From Hydrangea macrophylla (taxonomy: Eukaryota > Streptophyta > Magnoliopsida > Cornales > Hydrangeaceae), in assembly GCA_033977485.1 (NCBI GenBank), contig CM066993.1:29936001-30000000 (forward strand): 64,000 bases of DNA, given 5' to 3'. A model generated the notes under the pieces. That model was not told the DNA's origin, made no database searches, and saw only the letters and a program-made list of their open reading frames with translations. The translations under genes were made by a program, and so were the position numbers. This document shows positions 42,103 to 53,513 of this stretch, one piece after another. Positions within the stretch are counted from its first letter, which is position 1, and each line of letters begins with the position of its first letter.

Positions 42103-45100
42103 TGTGGATACCGGGCTTCCACCGCTTCGTTATGTTTTCGAAACTTGTTTGATTTTTGAATCGAGGAAAGATAAAAGGTCTGTTGAAAACAGATACAGAG
42201 TCGCCACTTGGTCTTTAAGGAACCAAGAAACCTAATTTTGACTCACCCAAACGGATAAAGGGCACCGGCCCTTCATAACCAAAGAACTTGGCTCGGGGTT
42301 TTGGTACGAGAGAGGAAGGAGCCTTTGTTACGACTAAAACACCCTCAACTCGCCCCGTCTCTCGACGGGCCTCAATTAGCATCCAAATAATAATCTTATA
42401 CTATGTATGGTTCGGCAATTAATACTATGATAGTATATTACATCACATAAGAATCTTGAAATTGAAAATCAAAAGATAAGATATCATTCATAAGATCTAA
42501 GTCAAATATCATACCATGTAAAGTGAAAATCACACAAATAAACCTAGGAAAAATCGTCTAATCATATATCAATTAATCAAGTTTCCTAATCTAAAGGGGG
42601 CATGAATTGTTATTGAAACAAATAAAAAAAGAAATCAAATTATGCTTAGCAAACTAGAATGATGCATGCTAATCTTTGGGAAAAGAAGATCTCTCAATCC
42701 CCGGGACGGATGAGAAATGATGATTAGATCGAGGGGAAGCAATGAACGTGTGATCATGATCATTCCTTATAATCTTCTTAGATTAGGAGTTACAAAAACC
42801 CCAAATCTTTGCATGGATGCAATGTATGTATCTAGAATGTGCCAAGGTTGTAGTGTGCTTTGTGTTCATGGATTCCTAGAATGACTTAGAAGTCTAAAAT
42901 GTGTATGAATAGATGAATGAAATCAACATGGGATGTGTACAAATGTATTATGAAGTACTTCCTAAGATATGAACTAATTTGGAATACATATAAGCATCAA
43001 ATCAAGGAATAAAAGTTAAAATGTGCTTGCTGTGAATAGTGGACAGAACAGTAGCATGATCTTGGGAAAATTGAAAAGAGGGGTTAGGAACGTTTTCAAT
43101 GCATGATTTTTTATGGAGATGTTCCTTATTGTGTCTAGAACACTACCCAAAAAGCCAATATTTAACAACTATCACAGATTGAGAGAAATCATATGAACAA
43201 CAGAGGTCACTCAGAAACAGAGTCCGTACTGTTGACTGAAATGTTGAAAAATCTTAGAAAATGAAAACGAATGATCTAGAGGCCCATTTTACACAGAAAG
43301 TTCCCTAAAACATTTAAATTTCAGGGACAAATAAGTTAGGACCACCCCTTTTGGAAATGTTTTTCTGGAAAACAAGTTGAAGGTGGACCTAGCTGCTGTG
43401 ACATCAAAAACAGAATGTCTAGAGAAAATGTTTGGATCCAAATGGACCATTTTCAAGTATTTCCAAGTCAAACCAAAGATCATGGGTGTTCTCTAATAAG
43501 TTAGGAAGACTTTCCAAGTGGTCTTACATTCATACATTGATTATTGAACTCAAAATAATTCCTTGAAGTTAAATGACTCACTGTTTTGTGGGTTTTGAGA
43601 AAAACAAGGTTTATTTCTTGGAATCAAAATGAGGGGTTTAAGAGGAGGGTTTTGAAATGGGGGTTTTGAAAGTATACTTCCAGAACTTGGATGAATATTC
43701 TAACCACTTGGAATATTAATTCCTAACTTGTTTCAAGAACTTCCCAAGTATTTGCAAAACATGGTTTTATTTGGAAACCAAACTCAAGAGTCTATGGGAG
43801 TATGATACATGAGAGGATAGATGATACATGATATGATATAGCATGCTAAACGTGGTAAAGAACATGTGCATGGGATATGGGTTCATCTAGATACAAGAGA
43901 GTGTTGCATCAAAGTGTGAAAGCCAAAAAGTGAAATGCTGTAAATAGTGGACAGACTGTATGCATTACTTTGTAACATTATAATGGGAGGTCAAACGTAC
44001 CTAGGAAAATGTGAGAAAATCAGAGATCATTCTTATTGTGTCTAGAAAATAACCCAAAAGGCCAAACATCAATAGCTATCACAGAATAATTGAAATAAAT
44101 CAGAATGTACACATGACTCAGAAACAAAAGCTGCACTGTTGACCGATTTTGTATGATTTTTCATAAATCAAAGAAAAGGTTTATGATGACCCATTATATA
44201 CCAAACGTTTCTTAAGACACCCAAGTTTTATAAAAAAAATAGAAAAGATATATGTACAGTGACGAAAATATCCAGAATAAGTGCAAGAGGTTGGGTGAAC
44301 ATTCTGTGAGAACAGAGGCAGATTATGAATATGAACTTCTCACATCCAAAACAAATACTTTCACATCTCTATAATTGATGGGAAAATATTGGGGATAAAC
44401 TATGATGTCTTAGGAAGATTTTCCAAGTGGTTTCATCATCATAACTCAAGTATTTAATTCAAAACAAATCTTTGAATCTGAACAGATCACTGTTTTGGAT
44501 CATTCTTGAAGAAAATGGATTTGAGTTTTGAAATAGAGTTTGAGTTCTTGATTGGGGGTTTTGAAATAGATGTTCAAAGCATGAACTTAAACTCTTGAGA
44601 TGACCATGTGACCACTTAGAATCTCATCCAACCTTGAATCATCAAAGAACTCTCAATATTATTTGCACAAACATAGTTTTGTTTGAGAATATGGCTTCAA
44701 GAATACATATGAATGTATTGAAGGTAAAATCATCATCCATCAAACATGTCTTTGAGGTCAAGAGCTACTATCCATAAGGATTCACTCTCCTCAAACAACA
44801 TGTCATCTAGATGATGATGAACAACTAAATAATCAAAGAAAAGTAAAAAAGAAATGAGGTTAAGAGAGAGATGAACATCAAAGTAAACAAGCATTCAAAT
44901 AGCAATTAATAGTTGATAATCATTGAGATATTGGACTTGTAGCTTGGTGTTTCACTCATATGTGGTGACATTTGGACATGGAAGTAGCTTCCTATCTCAT
45001 GAATACTCAAGAATGGTGGTGAAAGAAATATTTGGATGATGGAAGTTTTGATAGCAAACTCAAAGAAAACTCACTTTGATGGAGAAAATAGAAGAAGAAG

Positions 45101-46289
45101 ACTACTTCTTCTCTTTCTCTCTCTATATTTCTCTAGAGTTTCTTCCTAAGATCTCTCTAAGCTTCTATGTCTCTCCTCAAAATGGAAGTAAATGGCTTCT
45201 TTTATAGGCAAAGGAGGGGTGGTAAATGGAGTTTTAAAAAGTTTAAAATGGTCTCCCATTGGTCCAAAATAAGCTGGGAACCAAAACTACGTCGTTTTGA
45301 TTTCTAATATATCAAATTGGACCCCCAAAATAAATTACAAAAACTCACTGTTCTGGAGGGGAGTGCCGCGGCGGCACTGGGACAGTGCCACGGCAGCAGT
45401 GGGCCAATGCCTCGGCGGCACTGCTCCTCCCTTCGTCCAGATAATGCTGTTTAGGCCCCCTGAGGTTCCGGTATTCGCGAAAAGGCCCTATTTCGTCCGA
45501 AATTCACAGAAAATGCATATGAACTCCAAACTGAGGTTGTGATATACCGTTGGAAAGGTATTGGAGTCTACTTTACAAAGGAAATATTTCGGGGATAGGT
45601 CACTTTGAAAAGTTTTGCGGTATTTGCGATAAAAACAGATTTGATCGCCTTTTTCACCTTTGGAAATTCATAATAAATTCGTTTTAAATCCGAAAATTAT
45701 GTGCGACATACCATTGGAAAGCTATTGACCTCTTGTATCCATGAAAAATGTTTGAAAAATGTTACGGTGCTCCGATTTCAAAGTCAAATTCTGGTCAAAC
45801 TGGTCAAACCTGGGATTTCCGGGAAGTTCTGGAAACCTCCGGGAGTTCCCGAGAGCTGATGTTTTCACTCGATTTTCTTTCGGAACTTGTTTTAACACTT
45901 TTTTCATGATTTAAAAATGATTCCGGTGAATTTGGATGACTTTGGTCAAACTTGGTCAAACTTGGTCAAACCTGGTCAAACCTTGGTCAAACCGGTCAAC
46001 GGGGACTTTTCAGGAACTTCCGGGACTTCCGGGGGTCTCTGGGAGCTGACGATTTCATCCGATTTTCTTTTAAAACTCATTTGAATACTTTCTTACGACG
46101 TAGCATATTTCCAGAACTTTGGGACCAAATCTGGGAGTTTTATGGCTTTCAGGGGCATTTTGGTCATTCTGAGCATTTTGAGAAATAGAACCAACTTCCA
46201 GGAGTCCTTTTGAGTCCTTTCTCGATCATTGTGAACCACCAAGCTATGGGTCTCCTAAATCTGATAGCCGACAAAATGGGGTGTCTACA
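42103..46289 (-). repeat. 3' LTR of Ogre-B, 4187 bp
   Basis: In element sense the promoter region has a TATA box CCTATAAAAG at 45208-45199, a GC-rich palindrome cluster (45361-45425) upstream and a TTGACC-rich array further upstream (45780-46010). Confidence 0.93.
45199..45208 (-). promoter_or_regulatory. Ogre-B LTR TATA box
   Basis: Minus strand CCTATAAAAG; equivalent in the other LTR near 56611-56620. Followed downstream by an AG-rich leader. Confidence 0.6.
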
Positions 46290-46305
46290 GTTTGCCCCTC
46301 TTTGG
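46290..46305 (-). promoter_or_regulatory. Polypurine tract of Ogre-B
   Basis: Minus strand CCAAAGAGGGGCAAAC, next to the 3' LTR start TGTAGACACC. Confidence 0.75.
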
Positions 46306-46452
46306 CATGAACTTGCGAGGCAACGCATGTCGCAAGCGAGTGCCAAGGCTTTTGAAGAGACGGGTCTTTTGGAGGCTATAGATTTAGGATAAAAGCGTTG
46401 CAAAAGATGCAAGATGCTGAGGTTTGTGCTGGTCATGCTCCGCGTGAGCTGC

Positions 46453-46487
46453 CTACGTATCCCAAGGGGAATCAGACCAAGACGTAG
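46453..46487 (-). other. HP1, copy e (Ogre-B, near PPT)
   Basis: Minus sense CTACGT ... ACGTAG with GATTCCCC/GGGAT inside; counterpart of copy d of Ogre-A. Confidence 0.55.
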
Positions 46488-47099
46488 TTCAAGGCGCAAA
46501 GGAATAAGTCACACATGCACAACAAGACATGCGGATGCTATGCTATGAGGATGATATGTAATGCATGGATGTGATATGAATTGTGTCATGAGTCCTTTCA
46601 TGTCTAGTGTTATGATCCTAGTATGAGCAGGTGTTGTGGGGTGTGTGACACCCCGAGTGGACTGGTGTTGTGCTAGCGTTTGCGACCGTGATGTGGTGGA
46701 TGACTCGGATAAGGACATCAAGGTTTAGAAGACTCTGGGTCTAGGGGAAAATTTCTGGAATTACGGGAAGTGTGCTTTACAAGCGAATGGGATCGGATGT
46801 GGGGTCTTTGAAGATGACAACTAAGGACAACCCATAGGCGAGGGAGTTCATGATAACCGACAGTTTTATAATAACCAAAGTGATGAGCCTCATGATAAGT
46901 GGAGTAGCTCACGATGATTGACAGGTGAGAAAACCGGAGTGAAGAAGCACACGATAAGTGAGGAAACTCATAATGACTGACAGGTGAGAAAGCTCATGAT
47001 AATTAGTGGACACGGATTGTGAATAGACAGTGCTCGCCATGGGAATCGGGGTGATTTGACTACGGGTAATGTGTTGGCCGATCCTTTTGATGACAAGTC

Positions 47100-47930
47100 C
47101 GGAGAATCAGTTCAGACTTCTGCTATCTTCTGCTGGGGATGGTAGGGGACTCTCTGAGAATCTCTCTCGGTGCCCAATCCAAGAGGGCCGGTCAGGGCCT
47201 CCGGGAGCTGGTATCTTTTGGTTTCTGTCCTTAGGGGATGATATAGCGGGGTTCTCGGGGAATCTCTTTTGGCGCTCAATCCAAGAGGGCCGGTCAGGGC
47301 CTCCGGGAGCTGGTATCTTTCTGCTTCTGTCCTCGGGAGATGATGCGGGGTTCTTGGGGATGATGCGGGGTTCTCGGGGAATCTCTTTCGGTGCTCAATT
47401 CAAGAGGGCCGGTCAGGGCCTCCGGGAGCTAGTATCTTTCTGCTTCTGTCCTCGGGGGATGATGCGGGGTTCTTGGGGATGATGCGGGATTCTCGGGGAA
47501 TCTCTTTCGGTGCTCAATCCAAGAGGGCCGATCAGGGCCTCCGGGAGCTGGTATCTTTCTGCTTCTGTCCCCGGGGGATGATGCGGGGTTCTCGGGGAAT
47601 CTCTTTCGGTGCTCAATCCAAGAAAGCCGGTCAGGGCCTTCGGGAGCTGGTATCTTTTTGCTTCTGTCCTCGGGGGATGATGCAGGGTTCTCGGGGAATC
47701 TCTTTTCTTGATCGGGAACCAGGACCCATCTCTGAATCTCTCACGGTTGATCAAATCTTGTAATGCTCAATCCAAAAGAACTGGTTAGGGCCTTCGGGAG
47801 CTGATGGACTCTCTGAGAATCTCTCTTCAATCCTTGACCTAGAACCAGGATCCAACTCTGAATCTCTCGTGGTTGGTCAGATTCTGTAATGCTCAATCCA
47901 AAAGAGCCGGTTAGGGCCTTCGGGAGCTAA
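47100..47930 (-). repeat. Tandem array, unit about 100-120 bp
   Basis: About seven imperfect units containing CTCAATCCAAGAGGGCCGG and GGGCCTCCGGGAGCTGG (plus strand), with GGGGATGATGCGGGG inserts. The open frames here (for example 47413-47754) are repeat by-products. Confidence 0.85.
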
Positions 47931-48049
47931 AGGATAATGTACTCTGCTAGGAAGAAGGAAATACGTCCATTAAATGGGAGTCGAGGTATTTTGTTTGTGA
48001 CAGAGATGATTTGTGGTGGTTTGACACTGATGGAGGGTGATAATCAATA

Positions 48050-48660
48050 GCAACTTATGGACATATGTTGCATGAAGAAAGAAAGATCAACAGCCACTCA
48101 TGGACTTATGTTGCAGGAAGGAAGAAAGATCATCAACAGCCACTCATGGACTTATGTTGCATGAAGGAAGAAAGATCAACAGCCACTCATGGACTTATGT
48201 TGCAGGAAGGAAGAAAGATCATCAACAGCCACTCATGGACTTATGTTGCATGAAGGAAGAAAGATCATCAACAGCCACTCATGGACTTATGTTGCTAGGA
48301 GAAAGGAAGATCATCAACAGCCACTCATGGACTTATGTTGCATGAACGAAGATGAGCAACAGCCACTCATGGACTTATGTTGCTAGGAGAAAGGAAGATC
48401 ATCAACAGCCACTCATGGACTTATGTTGCTAAAAGGAAGATCATCAACAGCCACTCATGGACTTATGTTGCATGAACGAAGATGAGCAACAGCCACTCAT
48501 GGACTTATGTTGCTAGGAGAAAGGAAGATCATCAACAGCCACTCATGGACTTATGTTGCATGAACGAAGATGAGCAACAGCCACTCATGGACTTATGTTG
48601 CTAGGAGAAAGGAAGATCATCAACAGCCACTCATGGACTTATGTTGCATGAACGAAGATG
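48050..48660 (-). repeat. Tandem array, unit about 38-48 bp
   Basis: About 14 units with core CCACTCATGGACTTATGTTG; unit lengths vary by insertion of AAGGAAGAAAGATCATCA-type spacers. CAACA and TGTTG bracket each core and could pair. Confidence 0.9.
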
Positions 48661-49194
48661 GTTAACTTTTGACGGTTTGGAAAGGGATGAAATTCTCCCC
48701 AAGTTTTGACGCTTCTCATGTTGACGCCTTGACTGGTGCAGTAATAGTGTTTGGTACTCCTGCTTGCATTGTCATTGGAATGCTCTATATAACTTGATTT
48801 GAAAAATTCATTATTCGCCACTGTTGACTTACACATTCGAGACTACAACAGACTCAAAAACTTGACAGACATTGACGCACAAGGACGACACATTTGACAC
48901 CAAAATGAAACAAGCTCGTCTTGTCAAAACTTGATGTGCTTTTGTCATAAACAATGTACCATTTCTCTTTTGGTGTTCACCCCTCATCTTAACATGGTAG
49001 CACTTTGCTGATAAATCTAATTTTTAAAAATTCCTCCCTAGTGATCTAGTCAATTTTCTACTTCTCCCAGGAAGTGCTTTGAATTAGTGCCTTAGCTTTT
49101 AGAGTAAAAGATGCTCTATTTCAAAATTTTCAAAACAACTTGGTAACTTGAAAACTCGCCCTTGGTGTGAAGGGATTGTGTTAGGCAAACGGAG
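48661..49194 (-). other. Ogre-B post-pol spacer, no feature seen
   Basis: Non-coding A/T-rich sequence between the tandem arrays and the PPT-like boxes. Confidence 0.4.
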
Positions 49195-49375
49195 TTTGCC
49201 CCTAGTTTAAGGTGTACAAAGTGGGATTCATAAGCAAACGAAGGTAGGTGACCAAAGTTTGCCCCTAGTTTGGATGATGGTTTATTGGAGGTTTTGGGCA
49301 AACGAGGTAGGTGATCAAAGTTTGTCCCTAGTAAAAGTCAGGCAAACGAGGCAGGTAGCCGAAGTTTGCCCCTAG
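49195..49375 (-). repeat. PPT-like boxes in Ogre-B
   Basis: Minus-strand TAGGGGCAAAC occurs near 49197, 49260 and 49367 and, altered, near 49320; same place in the element as the boxes at 3600-3810 of Ogre-A. Confidence 0.55.
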
Positions 49376-49443
49376 TGTGGAAGGTGATTTTTGGCTTGAG
49401 GCAAGGACCGTGACTTTAATCTCTCAAATGCTCATAACTTTTG

Positions 49444-49468
49444 CCTAGGCACCAGTGAGGTGACCTAG
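49444..49468 (-). other. HP2, copy 3 with changed inner stem
   Basis: Minus sense CTAGG-T-CACC-TCACT-GGTG-CCTAG: outer stem kept, inner stem CACC/GGTG replaces CCC/GGG and still pairs. Confidence 0.55.
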
Positions 49469-49523
49469 CAAGCTCTTTTCTCTCTTTTGTTGTTGCTCAC
49501 CTTGGATTTAGCTCTAATTTTTG

Positions 49524-49553
49524 CCTAGGCGTCCTTTCAAATTTTCGACCTAG
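49524..49553 (-). other. HP2, copy 4
   Basis: CTAGG ... CCTAG outer stem; inner part AAATTTGAAAGGAC, inner pairing weak. Confidence 0.45.
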
Positions 49554-49590
49554 CGAGCTATCCTTCTTTTTCTTTTTTTTGAAAGTCTGC

Positions 49591-49626
49591 CTACATACCC
49601 CCAAGCGGGGATCAGGTCCAACGTAG
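49591..49626 (-). other. HP1, copy f with paired inner-stem changes
   Basis: Minus sense CTACGT ... ATGTAG (one G-U pair) enclosing ATCCCC/GGGGGT instead of ATTCCC/GGGGAT, pairing kept. Confidence 0.55.
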
Positions 49627-49639
49627 TTCGAGCCATGGT

Positions 49640-49970
49640 CGGAAAGAAGTAGGTTAATTTTTAGGTAGGTGGGGTGACCGAACCGTTGTGGTTACCTACG
49701 TATCCCCGAGCGGGAATCAGGTCGAGCGTAGTTCAAGGCAAGGTCTTGAAAGAAATTGGTTTGATTATGATGGTGTCGACCGAACCGATGTGGTTGCCTA
49801 CGTATCCCTGAGTGGAAATCAGGTCGAGCGTAGTTCAAGGCAAGGTCTTGAAAGAAATTGGTTTGATTATGATGGTGTCGACCGAACCGATGTGGTTGCC
49901 TACGTATCCCCGAGTGGGAATCAGGTCGAGCGTAGTTCAAGGCAAGGTCTTGAAAGAAATTGGTTAAGGG
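49640..49970 (-). repeat. Tandem repeat of HP1 unit, about 103 bp, three copies
   Basis: HP1 copies g, h, i at 49696-49731, 49798-49833 and 49900-49935, each in a nearly identical unit containing AAGGCAAGGTCTTGAAAGAA. Arms are CTACG/CGTAG. Copy h has lost part of the inner stem. Confidence 0.85.
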
Positions 49971-50375
49971 TTTTTCAAACCAATCGTAAAAGAAGTTCAA
50001 ACTTAAGCCACTTGTGGTAGCTTTGAATAAAAGGATTCAGTTTCAATCTCCCTTTCTTTTCTTTTTCTTTTTCTTTTTGTTTTGTTTTGAGGATTGATCC
50101 TTTTCACTTTCGCCTAGCCAGTCAATTTTGCTTTTTAATGTAGTCGATTCTTGTGAGATCTTTCAATCGCAATCTCAGAATTCCAGAATGTGCATGTCAG
50201 CTCTCGAAATTTATTTGTGGCCATTCCGTGCCTTTTGAAATGTGATCTTGGCACGTTCTTAAGATGTATCTTGAAGCATATGATTCTCTCATTTGTTTCA
50301 TCAAAATTTTCTCCAACATTTTGACTGGCTAGGGTCAGATCTTGGAAATCAATACCTTTTTGGCTCTAACTTTTG

Positions 50376-50405
50376 CCTAGGTGCCCTTTCGGGTTTTCAA
50401 CCTAG
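50376..50405 (-). other. HP2, copy 5
   Basis: Minus sense CTAGG ... ACCC-GAAA-GGGC ... CCTAG, as in 2595-2623 of Ogre-A. Confidence 0.5.
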
Positions 50406-51099
50406 CGAGCTTTTTCTCTTTTTCTTTCTTTTTTTGTTTTTTTTTTTTTTTTTTTGCTTTTTTTAAAGTGGAGATGAAACTCACTGAAATGTTTGGCTAC
50501 CATCAAGGAACAAGTCCGCACAGGTTCGCATGGCTATCAATTGGGTTGGGCCCAAGGCTTTGAAATGGTAGAAATGGTGGCAAGGGTGTTGGGCAAGCCC
50601 CAAATCAGTCTCAAATATGTCTTTTCAAGATTTGAGCAAAAGCATCTTTAAATTCTTAAAGTAAGACTATTCAATTCTCGGCTCTTCATCGGTGTCGGCG
50701 CAAAATTAAATTTGACCTTTTAGGATTATTTTTTTTAGCACAGTAATATCCATGGTAATTTGAAAAGTGACACTTCAGTTAGCGATTCATGCATCTATGA
50801 CTAGGCACATCAAATTAGGAAAAATGAGACTTCATTCCATCAGTAGAGAAGGATTACAGACTCATTAACGACTCGATGACAGACTGACTTGACCACAAGA
50901 CTAAACTTGAAATAGACAAAACATAGGACATACTCATCTAGACTCGACCTGGTCTCAAATGGAATGTCACAGTGACTCGCTTATTCTTTTTATTTCTTTT
51001 TCTGAAGAGCATCTTCCTTTGGTTTTCTAGCAAGAGTCCCGAACACCATTACTTCACTTGCACAGGTTCAACATTTGTGGGTCTCAGCAAAGGGGATCA
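50406..51099 (-). other. Ogre-B: boundary of the gag-pol deletion
   Basis: Non-coding poly-T and A/T-rich sequence. No protease, RT or integrase motif on either strand. Confidence 0.4.
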
Positions 51100-51899
51100 T
51101 TCGAGCGGTTGGTCCAAGCCAAGATAGGAGATGGCATTAGGATGGGGTACATCCTCTATGAGATTTTGAATGTCATGGCGGAGGTGGATGCACTGATCGG
51201 TGGCATGGCCTAGATTTTGGTGGTAAGCACATTGTAGTGAGAGGGTATGGGATCCGGTAGTGGTTTGTGAGGGAGGAGTTGCAGGTGGCCCTTTTTGAGT
51301 AGGTGGTCTAAGGCTGTGGAGAGGGGAATATCAAGTCTGGAGAATTTGCGAGGGCCTTTAGGACGATTTGGTGGAATGGACTGGTATGGACGGAGAGAGT
51401 AGGCCATTGGTTGGTGGTTAGGTGTATGGATATCTGGGGAGTCTAGGGAGTAGTTGGGTCCCTTGGACTGGTGTTGGGGTTCATTATTTTTGGACTTTCA
51501 TTCTCTGATGGCATCCTTTATTCTGGTGAGCTTGTCAAGAGCTTCTTGATCCAAACTATGTATCCAAAGATCAGCTAATTTTCCAAACCATTCAGTACAC
51601 AGTGCTGGCCGGGAAGATAGCAGAATTGAGGGTGGTGGGTTAGCCAAATGCCGTATCATATCTGTCATTTCCGCAAGCTCGGCCCTGATCTTCTCAACAG
51701 TAGGTTCCATAGCAGTCATTCTAGCATCCACAGTTATTCTGATTAGTTGATCATTCGGTGTACGAGTTCGAGCAGAGTGAATGCGGACTTCTGGTCTCAT
51801 TTTTTCAAGAAATCCTAGGACCTGGTTGAGGTGATCCGAAAGCTGAGTCATAGTGGTTCTCATCTTGGCGACTCGAATTTCCAAGCTTTTGTGATCCAT
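51100..51899 (-). pseudogene. Ogre-B gag remnant
   Basis: ATG at 51899 (MDHKSLEIRVAKMRTTMTQ) starts 134 open codons with a coiled-coil first part, like the Ogre-C gag start MDHHAEID. After a stop at 51498 a second frame (51407-51210) gives PRKFSRLDIPLSTALDHLL and HLQLLPHKPLPDP; a frameshift then gives NLGHATDQCIHLRHDIQNLI, the Cys/His-containing gag block common in Ogre/Tat elements. Clearly broken. Confidence 0.75.
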
Positions 51900-52229
51900 A
51901 GGTTTGTTTCCGGGAGGGCTGTTAATCCCAAGAAGAAAATGTAGCAGGACGACGTTTGGGACCTGTGATGTCTTATAAATTGAAATGACAAGGTTCAGAC
52001 TCGGAGGATGAAGATCGATGATCATGTAATGATGAGAAGGGATAGACTCTGTGGACTTATGAGATATATGTGTGTGCAAACTGACATGAACTGTGTATGT
52101 ATATGAGACAAGCATGCAGATGCAAGCCCTAATCTATATGATGCTCCTATTTTTAACAGATAGCAGCTAAACAAATAAGGTCCTAGGCATACAGAGTGTG
52201 CTAACCTTACTTTCCAGTGTGATCACCAA
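51900..52229 (-). other. Ogre-B leader just before gag
   Basis: The open frame continues upstream of the chosen ATG to about 52115, but that part (LVSYTYTVHVSLHTHIS) looks non-coding and is not like gag. Confidence 0.4.
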
Positions 52230-52880
52230 GGGACAATAGGGATTTCCGGGATACAGAGTTTTTGGGAGAAATAGGGATTTGGAAGATTCGGAGAAATTTC
52301 TAAAAGTCATTTGAGTTTCTAGGAGAAATAGGAATTTCTGGTTGGTTTGGAGTGAGCTTCTAGGAGAAATTGGGAAATCAGAATTTCTGGGAGAAATTGG
52401 TACATCTAGGCATTTTTGGGAAGTTTGGATGGAGTTGTTGGAATTTTTGGGAAATCTTGGAGATTTGGATAGAGCTTATGGGAAAACATGAAAACTCGGG
52501 TAAGTTGGACAGAGTTTCTGGGAGAAACAAGTATACCGGAATTTCTGGGAGAAATTGAGATTTCTGGGTAATCTGAAGATTTGGACAGAGTTTTTGGGAA
52601 AATAGGTATAACTGGGTAAGTTGGACATAATTTCTGGGAGAAACAAGTATATCGGAGTTTCTAAGAAAAATTGAGGTTTTTGGGTATTCTGGGGGAAGCA
52701 AGAATATCTGGGGGGACATAAGTATATCGGAGTTTCTGGAAGAAATTGAGATTTCTGGGTAATCTGGGGAGAAATAGGGATTTCTAGGAAATCGAGGTGA
52801 TTCGGACAGAGTTTCTAGGAGAAACAGGGATATCCTGATGAGTTGGGTAGAGTTTCTGGAAGAAATAGGGATATACGACG
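52230..52880 (-). repeat. Degenerate tandem array of TTTCTGGGAGAAA mini-hairpins in Ogre-B leader
   Basis: About 20 irregular units with AATTTCTGGGAGAAATT or AGTTTCTAGGAGAAAC; arms TTTCT and AGAAA flank a 3-nt loop. Lies between PBS and gag. Confidence 0.8.
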
Positions 52881-53492
52881 GGAATAGGTGATGATGGTGA
52901 TCATACTGTCTAGCAAGTTTTCATACTCCTATGTCTCAGGACCAACAAACAAGGTTTGCGGTGTATATCTTTGTGAGCATGGAGCAGACATCCTTATCAT
53001 GGTGCCTGGGCAAGTCAACTCAATGTGATCACATGTGAGTGATTGCCTTGGGAATCATAAGAAAGAGGTTCCGATCTATGCCACATAAGCGTCTACACCG
53101 CGCAGGTAATCCCGCCAGGGCATACAGCAGTTATATCACATTGTCCTATTTGAAAAGATAAATGAACAGTCCTATGAAAAGTTCTACAGGAATCTATATG
53201 CAAAGGCTGGGTTTAGTCAAAGAGGGTCCGTTGACGAGAGTTCCAATATACCGTCAGAGAGACAGTACGGAAGTGTTTACTCTTTTTGATATACCTTGGA
53301 AGGTACAGTATTAACGGTGACTTGTGCCCTGGCACAGCAAGACCTGAACAATGTCAGCGCCGCGTTTCAGACACAGTCGGAGGGGGGGAAATGCAAGAGT
53401 GCAATGCGGTGAACCAAACACAGTAAAAAGATGATTTTAAGGATGCTTCTTATGAGTCAAACCTCTGTATTATTTTGTTTTAAAAAATAAAA
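52881..53492 (-). other. Ogre-B 5' leader next to PBS
   Basis: No ORF or repeat recognised. On the minus strand the PBS is followed directly by an A/T-rich stretch (TTTTATTTTTTAAAAC), not by the tRNA-derived extension seen in Ogre-A/C. Confidence 0.45.
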
Positions 53493-53510
53493 TCCCCAGC
53501 AGAGTCGCCA
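53493..53510 (-). promoter_or_regulatory. Primer binding site of Ogre-B, 18 nt
   Basis: Minus strand TGGCGACTCTGCTGGGGA after spacer ATC and the LTR end. Exactly tRNA positions 76-59, the normal length set by m1A58. Confidence 0.88.
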
Positions 53511-53513
53511 GAT

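Noticed and set aside
47413..47763. ORFs on both strands in the Ogre-B arrays (also 48065-48386, 49688-50020)
   Set aside because: Tandem repeats with unit lengths that happen to keep frames open; no domain.
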